NCBI RefSeq assembly: GCF_000430725.1
Contig: NZ_AUMO01000055.1
Span: 9,860-71,706, forward strand
DNA: 61,847 nt
Direction: 5' to 3'
Origin: Azohydromonas australica DSM 1124
GTDB lineage: Bacteria; Pseudomonadota; Gammaproteobacteria; Burkholderiales; Burkholderiaceae_C
Part shown: positions 55,107 to 61,847 of the stretch, piece by piece
How positions within the stretch are numbered: the first letter of the stretch is position 1
Layout: each line of letters starts with the position of its first letter
Notes under the pieces: model-generated
Seen by the model: the letters and a program-made list of their open reading frames with translations, nothing else
Database searches by the model: none
Told to the model about the DNA's origin: nothing
Position numbers and translations under genes: made by a program

Positions 55107-56014
55107 CCGCGGAAGTTCGCATCAAGAAGCGCTCGGGCCTGCTGGGGCAGCCGCCCAAGGACTTCGAGGCCGCGGGCAAGCGCCTGCCCAGCTTCGACTT
55201 CGCGCAGCCCAAGGCGGCCGCAGGTGCGGGCACGCCGGTGCTGCTGTGGATCAGCGAGATCCAGCCGAGCCCCTACCAGACCACCGAGCTGGATCCGGCC
55301 AAGGTCGCGGAGCTGGCGGAAAACCTCAAATCCAATCCGCTGTCCACGCCGATCTCGTACCGCGTGCGGGAGGACGGCAAGCCTGAAGTCCTGGCCGGGC
55401 GGCACCGCATCGCGGCCTACGAGCTGCTCGGCCGTGCGCAGATCGAGGCCGTGCAGCGCCAGGCCGACGATGACGAGGCCGAGCGCATCGTCTTCTACGA
55501 CAACCTGCTGGCGCCGTCGCTTACCGACTACCAGAAGTACCTCGGCTTCGCCCGGCGCAAGGCGTCCAAGGGCATGACGGGCGAGCAACTGGCGCAGGAA
55601 GCCGGCATCAGCGCCGCGCTGGTGTCCAGACTGCTGACCTATGCCGACCTGCCTGAGCCGATCCATCAGGTGCTGCGCGCGCATCCCGGCGCCATTGGTG
55701 CGAACGCCACCACGCCGCTGGCGCAGATCGCTAGCGTCAATGCGGCACTGGCCACCCAGGCGGTCGAGCGGATTGCTGCCGGCGAGATGGGTCAGAAGCA
55801 GGCGCTGGCCTGGGCCAAGGCCGAGCTGAGCACCAAGCGCAAGGCGCCGGTACAGACGGTCAAGGTCTCCATCCGTGCAGGCAAGCTCCGGTACGCGGAA
55901 CTCTCACGCCGCTCCAACTTGGTGGCCATCTCGTTTGCCAGCGAGGAAGAGGCCGAGGCGCTGTACGCAGCCATCGAATCGCTGCTGAAGGAAAGAGCAG
56001 GTGGGTCCAAGTAG
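55103..56014 (+). CDS. parB: ParB-family centromere-binding protein (first system)
   Basis: 303 aa; the ATG overlaps the parA stop (ATGA). A ParB/Spo0J N-terminal domain binds at about 50-150: IQPSPYQTTELDPAKVAELA, with the CTPase box LAGRHRIAAYELLG in place of the usual GERRxRA and the ERIVFYDNL stretch. The central HTH follows (MTGEQLAQEAGISAALVSRL, LTYADLPEPI). A short C-terminal domain ends the protein. Confidence 0.9.
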   Translation: MTAEVRIKKRSGLLGQPPKDFEAAGKRLPSFDFAQPKAAAGAGTPVLLWISEIQPSPYQTTELDPAKVAELAENLKSNPLSTPISYRVREDGKPEVLAGRHRIAAYELLGRAQIEAVQRQADDDEAERIVFYDNLLAPSLTDYQKYLGFARRKASKGMTGEQLAQEAGISAALVSRLLTYADLPEPIHQVLRAHPGAIGANATTPLAQIASVNAALATQAVERIAAGEMGQKQALAWAKAELSTKRKAPVQTVKVSIRAGKLRYAELSRRSNLVAISFASEEEAEALYAAIESLLKERAGGSK

Positions 56015-56192
56015 GGCACGACACGGGGCTTGGTGCGGTCCGGTGGTGTCTGAAGCCGGGCCGCAGCAGTCGCGTGGCAAGGAAGGGGCAGGGCTTTTGG
56101 GCACTGCATCGCCTGTGCGGCGGTCGCGCTGGCGTAGCGGCACGGGAAATCTTTTCGCCGTGTCCTGGCTAACACGCACTGAACGAGCGTGC

Positions 56193-56213
56193 GAGGTTGA
56201 TACTATCAATCTC
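56193..56213. promoter_or_regulatory. Palindrome between parAB1 and parAB2, candidate operator or parS
   Basis: TTGATA-C-TATCAA (56197-56209) is perfect; extended by GAGG and TCTC it makes a 21-base palindrome with one G/T mismatch. It lies in the 382-base gap between parB1 and parA2, in a locally AT-rich stretch, and may be the parA2 operator or a centromere site. The rest of the gap (56015-56396) holds no gene. Confidence 0.5.
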
Positions 56214-56396
56214 AACAAAATCAAAGACTTAGAGAGGGTGTGTATTGCGGCCACGCCGCAGGCTGCCTCGGACGCGCCAAAGTCGCCGTGCAAGACACGG
56301 CAGGCACGTATTGAAAGCAGCCCTCATCAACCAACTGGGACGACGCACGGGCCTGCCTGAAGACCTGCAGTTGTTCCTTGGCTCGAAAGGGCGCCC

Positions 56397-57212
56397 ATGA
56401 AGATCCTCGCTGTCGCAGTGCGCAAGGGTGGCGTTGGCAAGTCAGCGCTTTCGTTCATGGAGGCTCGCCATCTGGCCTGGAGTGGGCTGCGTGTCCTGGC
56501 CATCGACATCGACGACCAGGGCCACCTGTCCAAGCCGATCCGGCGCTCGGGCAAGGCGGTGGTGGCCGACCTCACGGCGGACAGGCTGTTCACCGACCCC
56601 GAGGCCGCAGTTCCCGTGGCGCCGTTCGTGCTGGTGCCCGCCGGCCCCGGGCTCGCGAAGCTGGAGCGGCAGCATGAGAACCGCAACGCCTTTGCCAACA
56701 ATTTCCGCTCGGCCCTGCGGCGTGCGAGCGCGAGCTTCGATGTGTGCGTGATCGACACGCCGCCCGGCGTGGACATCCGCTTGGTGGCCGCGCTCGTGTC
56801 GGCAAGCCATGTGCTGTCACCCATCCAGCTCAGCGACCAGTCCATCGGGGGCATCGTCCAATTGCTCAAGGACCCGCAGGTCGGCATCGAGCGCATCAAG
56901 GAACGGCTCAATCCCGAGCTGACCTTCCTGGGCATCCTGCCCAACATGGTGGAGCGCAATCCGAACCAGGCCAAAGGAATGAGCGACCTGCTGGGCAATC
57001 CCGGGTACTTCTCGCGGCTGTTCTCGCTGGTGGATGAGCCCAAGAGCGCAGCGGACATCTGCCGGATCCCGAAGCGCGAAGTGATCCGGGAGTGCCACAC
57101 GGAAGGGCTGCTGCCGCATGAGTGGAAAGACAAGACAGCGGCACGGGATGTGTGGAAGGAACTGCGCCCAGTGCTGGACCGCATCGGCGTGCGCATGGGG
57201 GTGATGGCATGA
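56397..57212 (+). CDS. ParA-like ATPase (second system)
   Basis: 271 aa, starting directly at MKILAVAVRKGGVGKSA, so the deviant Walker A is at about 9-17 and there is no N-terminal extension, as in small type Ib ParA proteins. Walker A' VLAIDIDDQGHLS and Walker B VCVIDTPPGVDIRL follow. The C-terminal half is well conserved in style (LNPELTFLGILPNMVERNPN). The stop overlaps the next gene (ATGA). It is distinct from parA1 in size and sequence. Confidence 0.9.
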   Translation: MKILAVAVRKGGVGKSALSFMEARHLAWSGLRVLAIDIDDQGHLSKPIRRSGKAVVADLTADRLFTDPEAAVPVAPFVLVPAGPGLAKLERQHENRNAFANNFRSALRRASASFDVCVIDTPPGVDIRLVAALVSASHVLSPIQLSDQSIGGIVQLLKDPQVGIERIKERLNPELTFLGILPNMVERNPNQAKGMSDLLGNPGYFSRLFSLVDEPKSAADICRIPKREVIRECHTEGLLPHEWKDKTAARDVWKELRPVLDRIGVRMGVMA

Positions 57213-58147
57213 GACGGACTGCAAGTCTCGATCTGTCGTTCGACCTGGACGCAGCTCTCGAAGGGCCGCGAGTCCCGGACGGCAAGCCGCTGCTGCTCGA
57301 TCCCCGGACCGTCCGCGCCAGCCGCTGGGTCAACCGTCACGAGACCTCGTTCGAGGACGCGGACTTCGAGGAACTGAAAACGGAGATTCAGGGCGCCGGC
57401 GGCAACGTGCAGCCCATCAAGGTCCGGCCGCTCAAGGAACCAGCCGGCGAGGCGCGCTACGAGATCGTCTTCGGGCACCGGCGCCACCGGGCCTGTCTGG
57501 AACTCGGAGTGGAAGTGGCCGCAGTGGTCGAGGAGGTGGGCGACCAGCAGCTGTGGGCACAGATGGAGCGCGAGAACCGCGCCAGAGCCAATCTCTCGGC
57601 CTGGGAGCAGGGAATGATGTACGTGCGGGCGCTGGAGTCCGGGCTGTTTCCTTCCATGCTGGCGCTGGCGCGGGCCATCGGCCGCAGTCAGGGTGACGTG
57701 TCCAATGCCATCGCCATCGCCCGGCTGCCGACCGAGGTCGTCGCAGCCTTCGGTTCGCCGCGCGAGATCCGCTTCAGTGACGCCAAGGCACTGAAGGACG
57801 CCGTGGCGCAGGCGCCGGAGGCGGTCATGGAGGCGGCCAAGGAACTGGCGGGGGGCGATTTGATGCCAGCGTCCCAGGTTCTGAAGCGGCTTACGGACGC
57901 CGCCCTGGAGGGGGTTCGATCATCGAACCCCCCTGCTCAGGCTGGCGCAGCAGGCGCTGCCAAGCCCGGCAAGGGGCAGGCACAAAAGTCCAAGTCGGTG
58001 GCTTCTGAGCGACGTTTCAAGGCTGGCGGCTGTCCAGTGGTGATCGCGGATGATGGCCATGGCGCCGTGGTCAGGTTTGCCCCCAACGCGTTGCCGCGCG
58101 AGCGGTGGGCCGAGCTGGAGAAGGCGGTGAAGAAGCTGCTTGGCTGA
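57209..58147 (+). CDS. ParB-like centromere-binding protein (second system)
   Basis: 312 aa from the ATG at 57209. N-terminal ParB domain with a clearer CTPase box IVFGHRRHRACLELGVEV and MERENRARANLSAWEQGMMY, then the HTH LARAIGRSQGDVSNAIAI, a Pro/Ala/Lys linker and a C-terminal strand-helix end (CPVVIADDGHGAVVRFAPN). Its gene contains a perfect inverted repeat in the linker-coding part (57910-57932). Confidence 0.9.
   Translation: MRRTASLDLSFDLDAALEGPRVPDGKPLLLDPRTVRASRWVNRHETSFEDADFEELKTEIQGAGGNVQPIKVRPLKEPAGEARYEIVFGHRRHRACLELGVEVAAVVEEVGDQQLWAQMERENRARANLSAWEQGMMYVRALESGLFPSMLALARAIGRSQGDVSNAIAIARLPTEVVAAFGSPREIRFSDAKALKDAVAQAPEAVMEAAKELAGGDLMPASQVLKRLTDAALEGVRSSNPPAQAGAAGAAKPGKGQAQKSKSVASERRFKAGGCPVVIADDGHGAVVRFAPNALPRERWAELEKAVKKLLG
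57910..57932. promoter_or_regulatory. Perfect inverted repeat inside parB2, candidate parS
   Basis: GGGGGTTCGAT (57910-57920) and ATCGAACCCCC (57922-57932) pair perfectly around one central C. It encodes LEGVRSSNP, in the poorly constrained linker of ParB2, so the symmetry is not forced by protein function. ParB sites are often such palindromes near or in par operons. Confidence 0.5.
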
Positions 58148-58556
58148 ACCAGGGGTCAGTCAAGTGGTGCTCTCTGCCCGCGAGAACGGTTCTGCACTGC
58201 GAGCGCCACGGCTGTCAGCGCCGGGGCTAGGTCATCTGAGCCGTGGTGCCGCCATCGACTCTCAACATTTCAAAACGGCCCTTCGCAAGGGCACCGGCGC
58301 CACGCGGTTCAACGGCCACCGTACCGACATGGCTAACTGGCATCGGCGTGCGAAGCAGCCATGCCGGCAAGAAAGCCCTTTCCAGGCCGATGGGTGGCTC
58401 GGGCGACAACGTCCGTGCCGCGGCTGTTTCAGTGCATCTGGTGCGACGCGATGCAAGCCGGCGTAACGCTCCAACAGCACGTAAATCAAACAAGGCAGGA
58501 TAGGCTGTCCGCCGTATTTGGTGTGCGCTGCGCTTGACCCTTACGGAGCCACCGCC
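58148..58556. other. Candidate oriT region upstream of mobC-relaxase
   Basis: No gene in 409 bases. On the minus strand TATCCTG^C (58502-58495) matches the IncP-type nic core YATCCTG/Y of MOB-P relaxases. An eight-base inverted repeat CCACGGCT (58206-58213) / AGCCGTGG (58239-58246) lies about 250 bases away, and a five-base one (CCGTA...TACGG, about 58512-58545) beside nic. Placement just before the mobilisation genes is as expected for oriT. Confidence 0.6.
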
Positions 58557-58649
58557 ATGACCGACCTGCCCGCCTTGCTGCCTGCCTCATTCCCCTTGGC
58601 GACCCAGGGCACCCGGCTCGTGTGCGCCGACGAGTGGGCAGCGCCATGA
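58557..58649 (+). CDS. 30-aa leader ORF coupled to mobC
   Basis: ATG with GGAG eight bases upstream; encodes MTDLPALLPASFPLATQGTR and ends in EWAAP. Its TGA overlaps the mobC ATG (ATGA), so it may serve translational coupling of the mobilisation genes. It may not have a function as a peptide. Confidence 0.5.
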   Translation: MTDLPALLPASFPLATQGTRLVCADEWAAP

Positions 58650-59248
58650 CGACACCCCGCAAGCGCGAAACGCTCACGGTCGATGTGCGGGGCCTGAAAG
58701 TGCGGATGGCTGAAGCGAGCAGCGGCCAGCCCGGCCCATGGGTGCGCTCCCTCATCGAGGCCGCCCTGCAGGCGCCCGGCCGGCCGTCCACCCGTGTCTC
58801 TCCACGGCGGCCTCATGACGACGGAGCCAAGCTGACAGTCTGGCTCTCGTCCCTTGAGCGCCAGGCGCTGGTGGAGGGTGCGCTGGCCGAAGGCCTGTCC
58901 CAAGCCGAGTACGTGGGGCGTCTGGCCACGAGCCGCAACGCCGGCGATGCCTTCATTGGTCATGAGGCGCTGAAGCGGCTTGCCGAGTCGAACCTTCAGC
59001 TGGTGAAAATCGGGGTCAACCTGAACCAGATCGCTCGCTCGCTCAACGCCATGGGGCAGGGCGCTCCCGGGGAGTTCAAGGCCCAGGACCGCGATCGCAT
59101 CGAGGCGGCCGCGCGGGCCGCGCTCGATCATGTCGCGCTGGTGGCCAGTCTCATCGACCACCTGGAAGTCACACGGCGCAAGGCAGGGCGCCGGCGGAGG
59201 GCAGAGCATGCCGACGATCACCAGCACGCCCAGGGGCCCCGCGGTTGA
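58646..59248 (+). CDS. mobC: MobC-like relaxosome accessory protein
   Basis: 200 aa from the ATG at 58646. The N terminus is a basic beta strand plus helix (KRETLTVDVRGLKVRMAEAS) of ribbon-helix-helix style; a second such motif is LTVWLSSLERQALVEGALAE. The C-terminal half carries the MobC signature LVKIGVNLNQIARSLNAMGQ. MobC proteins bind oriT and help the relaxase melt and nick it. It overlaps the relaxase gene by 41 bases. Confidence 0.85.
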   Translation: MTTPRKRETLTVDVRGLKVRMAEASSGQPGPWVRSLIEAALQAPGRPSTRVSPRRPHDDGAKLTVWLSSLERQALVEGALAEGLSQAEYVGRLATSRNAGDAFIGHEALKRLAESNLQLVKIGVNLNQIARSLNAMGQGAPGEFKAQDRDRIEAAARAALDHVALVASLIDHLEVTRRKAGRRRRAEHADDHQHAQGPRG

Positions 59249-60209
59249 CGGCGTCCTGCTGCAGTGGGGAGCAGTGCTGTTCGAAAACGCGCCGCAGCGA
59301 TTCAAGGGCGCGAAGGACCCGTATCCAAACCTGAAGCTGGGAAGCCGCAACGCCGGCGAGATCCGCGACGAGATCCGGGCGCTGACACGGTGCGACCCCC
59401 AGGTCATGGTAAAGATCTTGAGCGACCAGAAAAGCATGGGTGAGGTGCGCAAGGTGCTCAAGTACGTCAGCCAGGACTACATGCTGCCTCTGCAGGACGA
59501 GCAGGGCGACGTCTACGAGGGAGCGGCTGCCACGATGGGCCTTGGCGAGCAGTTCAAGTATGCGAGCTGCACCGTCCCGGAGAAAGACGGCAAGTGGCGC
59601 GAAACCTTCCACATGGAAGCCGGCATGTGCCGTGGCACGGTGGACGCGGCCACGCTGCAGGCGTCCGTGCGGGCGTTTGCAGAAGCCGAGTTTCCGGGCC
59701 ACAAGTACGCGTGGGCCTTCCACGCCCATCAGGAGCACCCGCACGTCCATCTGGTCGTGCGAACCGTCAACAGCGACTTCAAGCGGCTCAACCCCCGCAA
59801 GGCCGACCTGCACCGCTGGCGCGAGACGTTCGCGGCCGAACTGCGGCAGCGCGGCGTCGAGGCCCGGGCGACACGCCGTGCGACGCGGGGTGCGACAAAG
59901 GCCAGCACTGTTCAATGGGAAGACAAGGCTGCCGAACAAGGGCGCCTGCGCAAGCGCCGCGGCAGCGACGTCGCCTTGCGTGAAGACACGATGCTCGCTG
60001 CCCTCACAGCCTGGAAGCACGTTCACAACGCGCTGGCCAAGTCAGACGATCCGCGGGACCAGCAGCTCGCGCGCGACATCAAGGCCTACTTGGCGCGCAC
60101 GCCGATGGCGCAGCACCTGGCTGAATCTCGACGAGAGCGGCAAACCCGGCAGGCCGAAGTCCAGCCGGTCAGGCAGGAGCCGACGCGCCCGCAGCGCCGG
60201 TCACGTTGA
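59208..60209 (+). CDS. Relaxase/mobilisation nuclease (MOB-P-like)
   Basis: 333 aa from the ATG at 59208, with GGAGG eight bases upstream. VKILSDQKSMGEVRKVLKYV and SQDYMLPLQDEQGD resemble the N-terminal catalytic region of VirD2/MOB-P relaxases, where a Tyr attacks nic. The metal-binding His cluster HAHQEHPHVHLVVRTVN is at about 172-188. No helicase or primase domain follows; the tail is short and Arg-rich. It would nick oriT and pilot the strand. No coupling protein or mating-pair genes are in the window. Confidence 0.88.
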   Translation: MPTITSTPRGPAVDGVLLQWGAVLFENAPQRFKGAKDPYPNLKLGSRNAGEIRDEIRALTRCDPQVMVKILSDQKSMGEVRKVLKYVSQDYMLPLQDEQGDVYEGAAATMGLGEQFKYASCTVPEKDGKWRETFHMEAGMCRGTVDAATLQASVRAFAEAEFPGHKYAWAFHAHQEHPHVHLVVRTVNSDFKRLNPRKADLHRWRETFAAELRQRGVEARATRRATRGATKASTVQWEDKAAEQGRLRKRRGSDVALREDTMLAALTAWKHVHNALAKSDDPRDQQLARDIKAYLARTPMAQHLAESRRERQTRQAEVQPVRQEPTRPQRRSR

Positions 60210-60438
60210 GGCGACGACGTGGGATCCATCGCGAGGCGGGGACTCGATAGGAAGGGTCGGATATGCGTGCAGGATGCCGGGATCGCTGTAGCGCAGTGGG
60301 ATCCAAGAAGCACACCTCGACCAACAATGCCAACTTCCGAATCTGGCGAATAAGCTGAGTGCGTCGAGAACAGATCTGCCGGGACTACGATGGTCCCAGC
60401 CACTTCGCGTGGAGCGCTACCGAGAAAGCGGAGCAGAG

Positions 60439-60681
60439 ATGGATAAGCGCAGACAGCAGTTCATGCTTGCCTTCGTGGCGTACATGAACTTGCGCCACAT
60501 CGAGGACGAAGAACTGCGGCGCAGGCTGCTTGCCGACATGAACCGCAAGGTCGACGAGATGGTCGCGAGGGGAGACTCCATTCCGGAGATTACTCCGCAG
60601 AGGCTGATCGCGCTGGAGCTGGAGCGGCAAGCCATGGAGGAACGCGCACCCGAGCGGGAGGGGCCAGAGATCAGCTTTTAG
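60439..60681 (+). CDS. Small hypothetical helical protein
   Basis: 80 aa from the ATG at 60439, with GGAG five bases upstream; a GTG at 60409 is less likely. MDKRRQQFMLAFVAYMNLRH, IEDEELRRRLLADMNRKVDE and ERQAMEER suggest a charged helical protein. No family recognised. It lies after the relaxase and may belong to the plasmid backbone. Confidence 0.55.
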   Translation: MDKRRQQFMLAFVAYMNLRHIEDEELRRRLLADMNRKVDEMVARGDSIPEITPQRLIALELERQAMEERAPEREGPEISF

Positions 60682-60969
60682 GGATGGGGACAAGCGGCGG
60701 CTCGCAGAGGTGCATGCGAGGTGGCCGCGTGCAGCACACGCGCCAACTGCTTCAATGCCGGGCAAGGTCCGCGGCCAGCATTCCTAACTTGCCGGCCTGG
60801 AAGCCGCACCGTGATCGGGTACCAGTTTGGTCAGCCGGCGAAGCAAGACAGAAGGTCGGATCAGTTAGCTGCATGGCACTGTAAGCCGATTGCGTGCCGC
60901 CAATAGCGGGCCACAATTCGTGCATTTTGCATTGCGCCTAAAAATCCGAAAGCACCCTCCCGCACGTAC

Positions 60970-61257
60970 ATGGCCGATGACGTCCCGACCGGCTGGGTCA
61001 AGCCGGTGGCCAAGCCCACGCCCGAATCCTTGAGGGCCCGCATTGCCGAACTGCGCACCGAACTGGCCGAGGCCGAGAGCCAGTTGCGCGAGATGGAAGA
61101 GGGCGCCCGGCTGGAGGCGCTGGTGAAGGTGCGCAACCTCATGCGGGCGTTCGAGTTGACGCCGACCGACCTGGGGCTGGTGCCGACACCGAAGCGCCGC
61201 GGCCGACCGCGCAAGACTGCTACGGGACAGGAGCAACTGCGCCTGCCTGCCATCTAG
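60970..61257 (+). CDS. H-NS-like/AT-hook DNA-binding protein
   Basis: 95 aa from the ATG at 60970. A coiled-coil N-terminal part (LRARIAELRTELAEAESQLR) is followed by VRNLMRAFELTPTDLGLV, reminiscent of the H-NS linker region, and an AT-hook RRGRPRK. The normal H-NS C-terminal DNA-binding core (GRGRxPxW) is not complete. Plasmids of proteobacteria often carry H-NS-like proteins that silence the plasmid and limit its cost. No clear ribosome site. Confidence 0.65.
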   Translation: MADDVPTGWVKPVAKPTPESLRARIAELRTELAEAESQLREMEEGARLEALVKVRNLMRAFELTPTDLGLVPTPKRRGRPRKTATGQEQLRLPAI

Positions 61258-61445
61258 GCAAGTGCCCGGTACGCGCCACCTCGACGTGGCAGGCCGGCCA
61301 GGTGCTGACTGCCGCCTGGACGCGACGTCCATGCGCCGGCACTCCTGTCCTGCTCTCGAGCGGCACAGCAGCAGTGACAAAAGGCCTGGCTCAGCAGGGA
61401 GCCTGTAGATCGGGGCCGCCACAGAATGCGCCTGTTGCCTTGGCG

Positions 61446-61736
61446 ATGCTGCACTGCACAATCGTTTTGTCCTGGAGTCCGAGGGGAGGCCATGCAGAGA
61501 CCGTGCGTGCCATCGCGCTCATTGAGCGGGCAGTGGAGCTTGCCGATGCGCGGTTCCCCGGCGATGCCCTGAAAGAGGCTTGTCGCTTCGCGTCACGGGA
61601 GGAGCGGCTGGCTGTCCTGTGCATCGTGCAGTCACGCCCGGCGCTGTTCGGTCACCGTGCAACGCCGCACCAGGTGATCGCCGCCCTGCGCGAGATGGTG
61701 TGCAGCGGTCCTGTCCGGCTACTGGCAAGTGCCTAG
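61446..61736 (+). CDS. Hypothetical protein
   Basis: Up to 96 aa. The C-terminal 70 residues look protein-like (ALIERAVELADARFPGDALK, FASREERLAVLCIVQSRPAL), with helices and a plausible fold. The start is uncertain: an ATG at 61446 or a GTG at 61503 near a GAGGGGAGG box. No family recognised. Confidence 0.45.
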   Translation: MLHCTIVLSWSPRGGHAETVRAIALIERAVELADARFPGDALKEACRFASREERLAVLCIVQSRPALFGHRATPHQVIAALREMVCSGPVRLLASA

Positions 61737-61807
61737 CGAGTCCGGCAGGCCCTTGCGCCATAGTTTGTTTGTCGCCCTACCACGGGCAGCTACTGGCAGA
61801 GGAACGC

Positions 61808-61847
61808 ATGTACACCCGCATCCTCTTTCCCACCGACGGCTCTGAGG
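61808..61847 (+). CDS. Universal stress protein UspA family, N-terminal start only
   Basis: The window ends after 13 codons, MYTRILFPTDGSE, the standard opening of UspA proteins (ILxPTDGSE). GAGGA lies six bases before the ATG. The family binds ATP or acts in stress response. Everything else lies outside. Confidence 0.7.
   Translation, partial: MYTRILFPTDGSE

Overview
The window is a GC-rich (roughly two-thirds G+C) stretch whose gene content points to a betaproteobacterium of the order Burkholderiales, probably Comamonadaceae or a relative. The signs are orphan Bug/TctC-type tricarboxylate receptors, a Burkholderiales-type porin, an HU protein with a Lys/Ala-rich tail, a SWIB-domain protein, and many LysR regulators beside catabolic genes. 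From about 41 kb the DNA is plasmid-like: a replication initiator with a large iteron field, two tandem parAB pairs, a candidate oriT, a MobC-like protein and a relaxase. I read the window as part of a catabolic plasmid, or a plasmid integrated into a chromosome. No rRNA, tRNA or CRISPR array was seen.

Layout. 0-5.7 kb: the end of a sigma-54 activator, a PAS-PAS-GGDEF-EAL protein, an XRE regulator with a palindromic operator region, a lipoprotein nuclease and a YHYH-domain protein. 6-9.5 kb: an amidase and a Bug-type receptor divergent from a LysR regulator. 9.6-20.7 kb: a GntR regulator divergent from a long, tightly packed operon: small protein, Rieske oxygenase, glutamine synthetase-like ligase, adrenodoxin-type ferredoxin, FAD ferredoxin reductase, a five-gene branched-chain-type ABC importer and a class I glutamine amidotransferase. 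The ligase plus amidotransferase plus Rieske set recalls the gamma-glutamylation logic of aniline oxidation, but with a one-subunit-type oxygenase, a different electron chain and its own importer. This is the best candidate for an undescribed pathway. 20.9-26.6 kb: a porin and a nitrobenzoate-type cluster (nitroreductase, flavin reductase, 4-hydroxylaminobenzoate lyase-like protein, Bug receptor) with a divergent LysR.

26.6-34.9 kb: a receptor fossil, a large Ig-like lipoprotein, HU and SWIB proteins, a protein with two separated Cro-like HTH domains, and an MFS fossil. 35-39.9 kb: an operon of VOC protein, FAD monooxygenase, DUF485 protein and ActP-like symporter, followed by TetR. 40-41 kb: fossils of an MFS transporter and a TnpB (IS200/IS605) gene. 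41.2-44.3 kb: Rep and the origin, with about 17 iteron-like 20-mers in two sequence classes. 44.9-53.4 kb: a decayed zone (DMT, GST and HugZ fossils) holding an intact histidine kinase-response regulator-HbpS-like trio, an unknown 496-aa protein and a small ribosome-modulation-factor-like protein. 53.9-60.2 kb: parAB1, parAB2, oriT, mobC and relaxase. The end holds an AT-hook/H-NS-like protein, small unknowns and the start of a UspA gene.

Working together: the catabolic modules supply uptake (porin, ABC importer, Bug receptors, symporter), amide or amine processing, nitro-group reduction and ring oxidation. The backbone supplies replication, segregation and mobilisation. No mating-pair-formation genes are present, so from this window the element looks mobilisable rather than shown to be self-transmissible.
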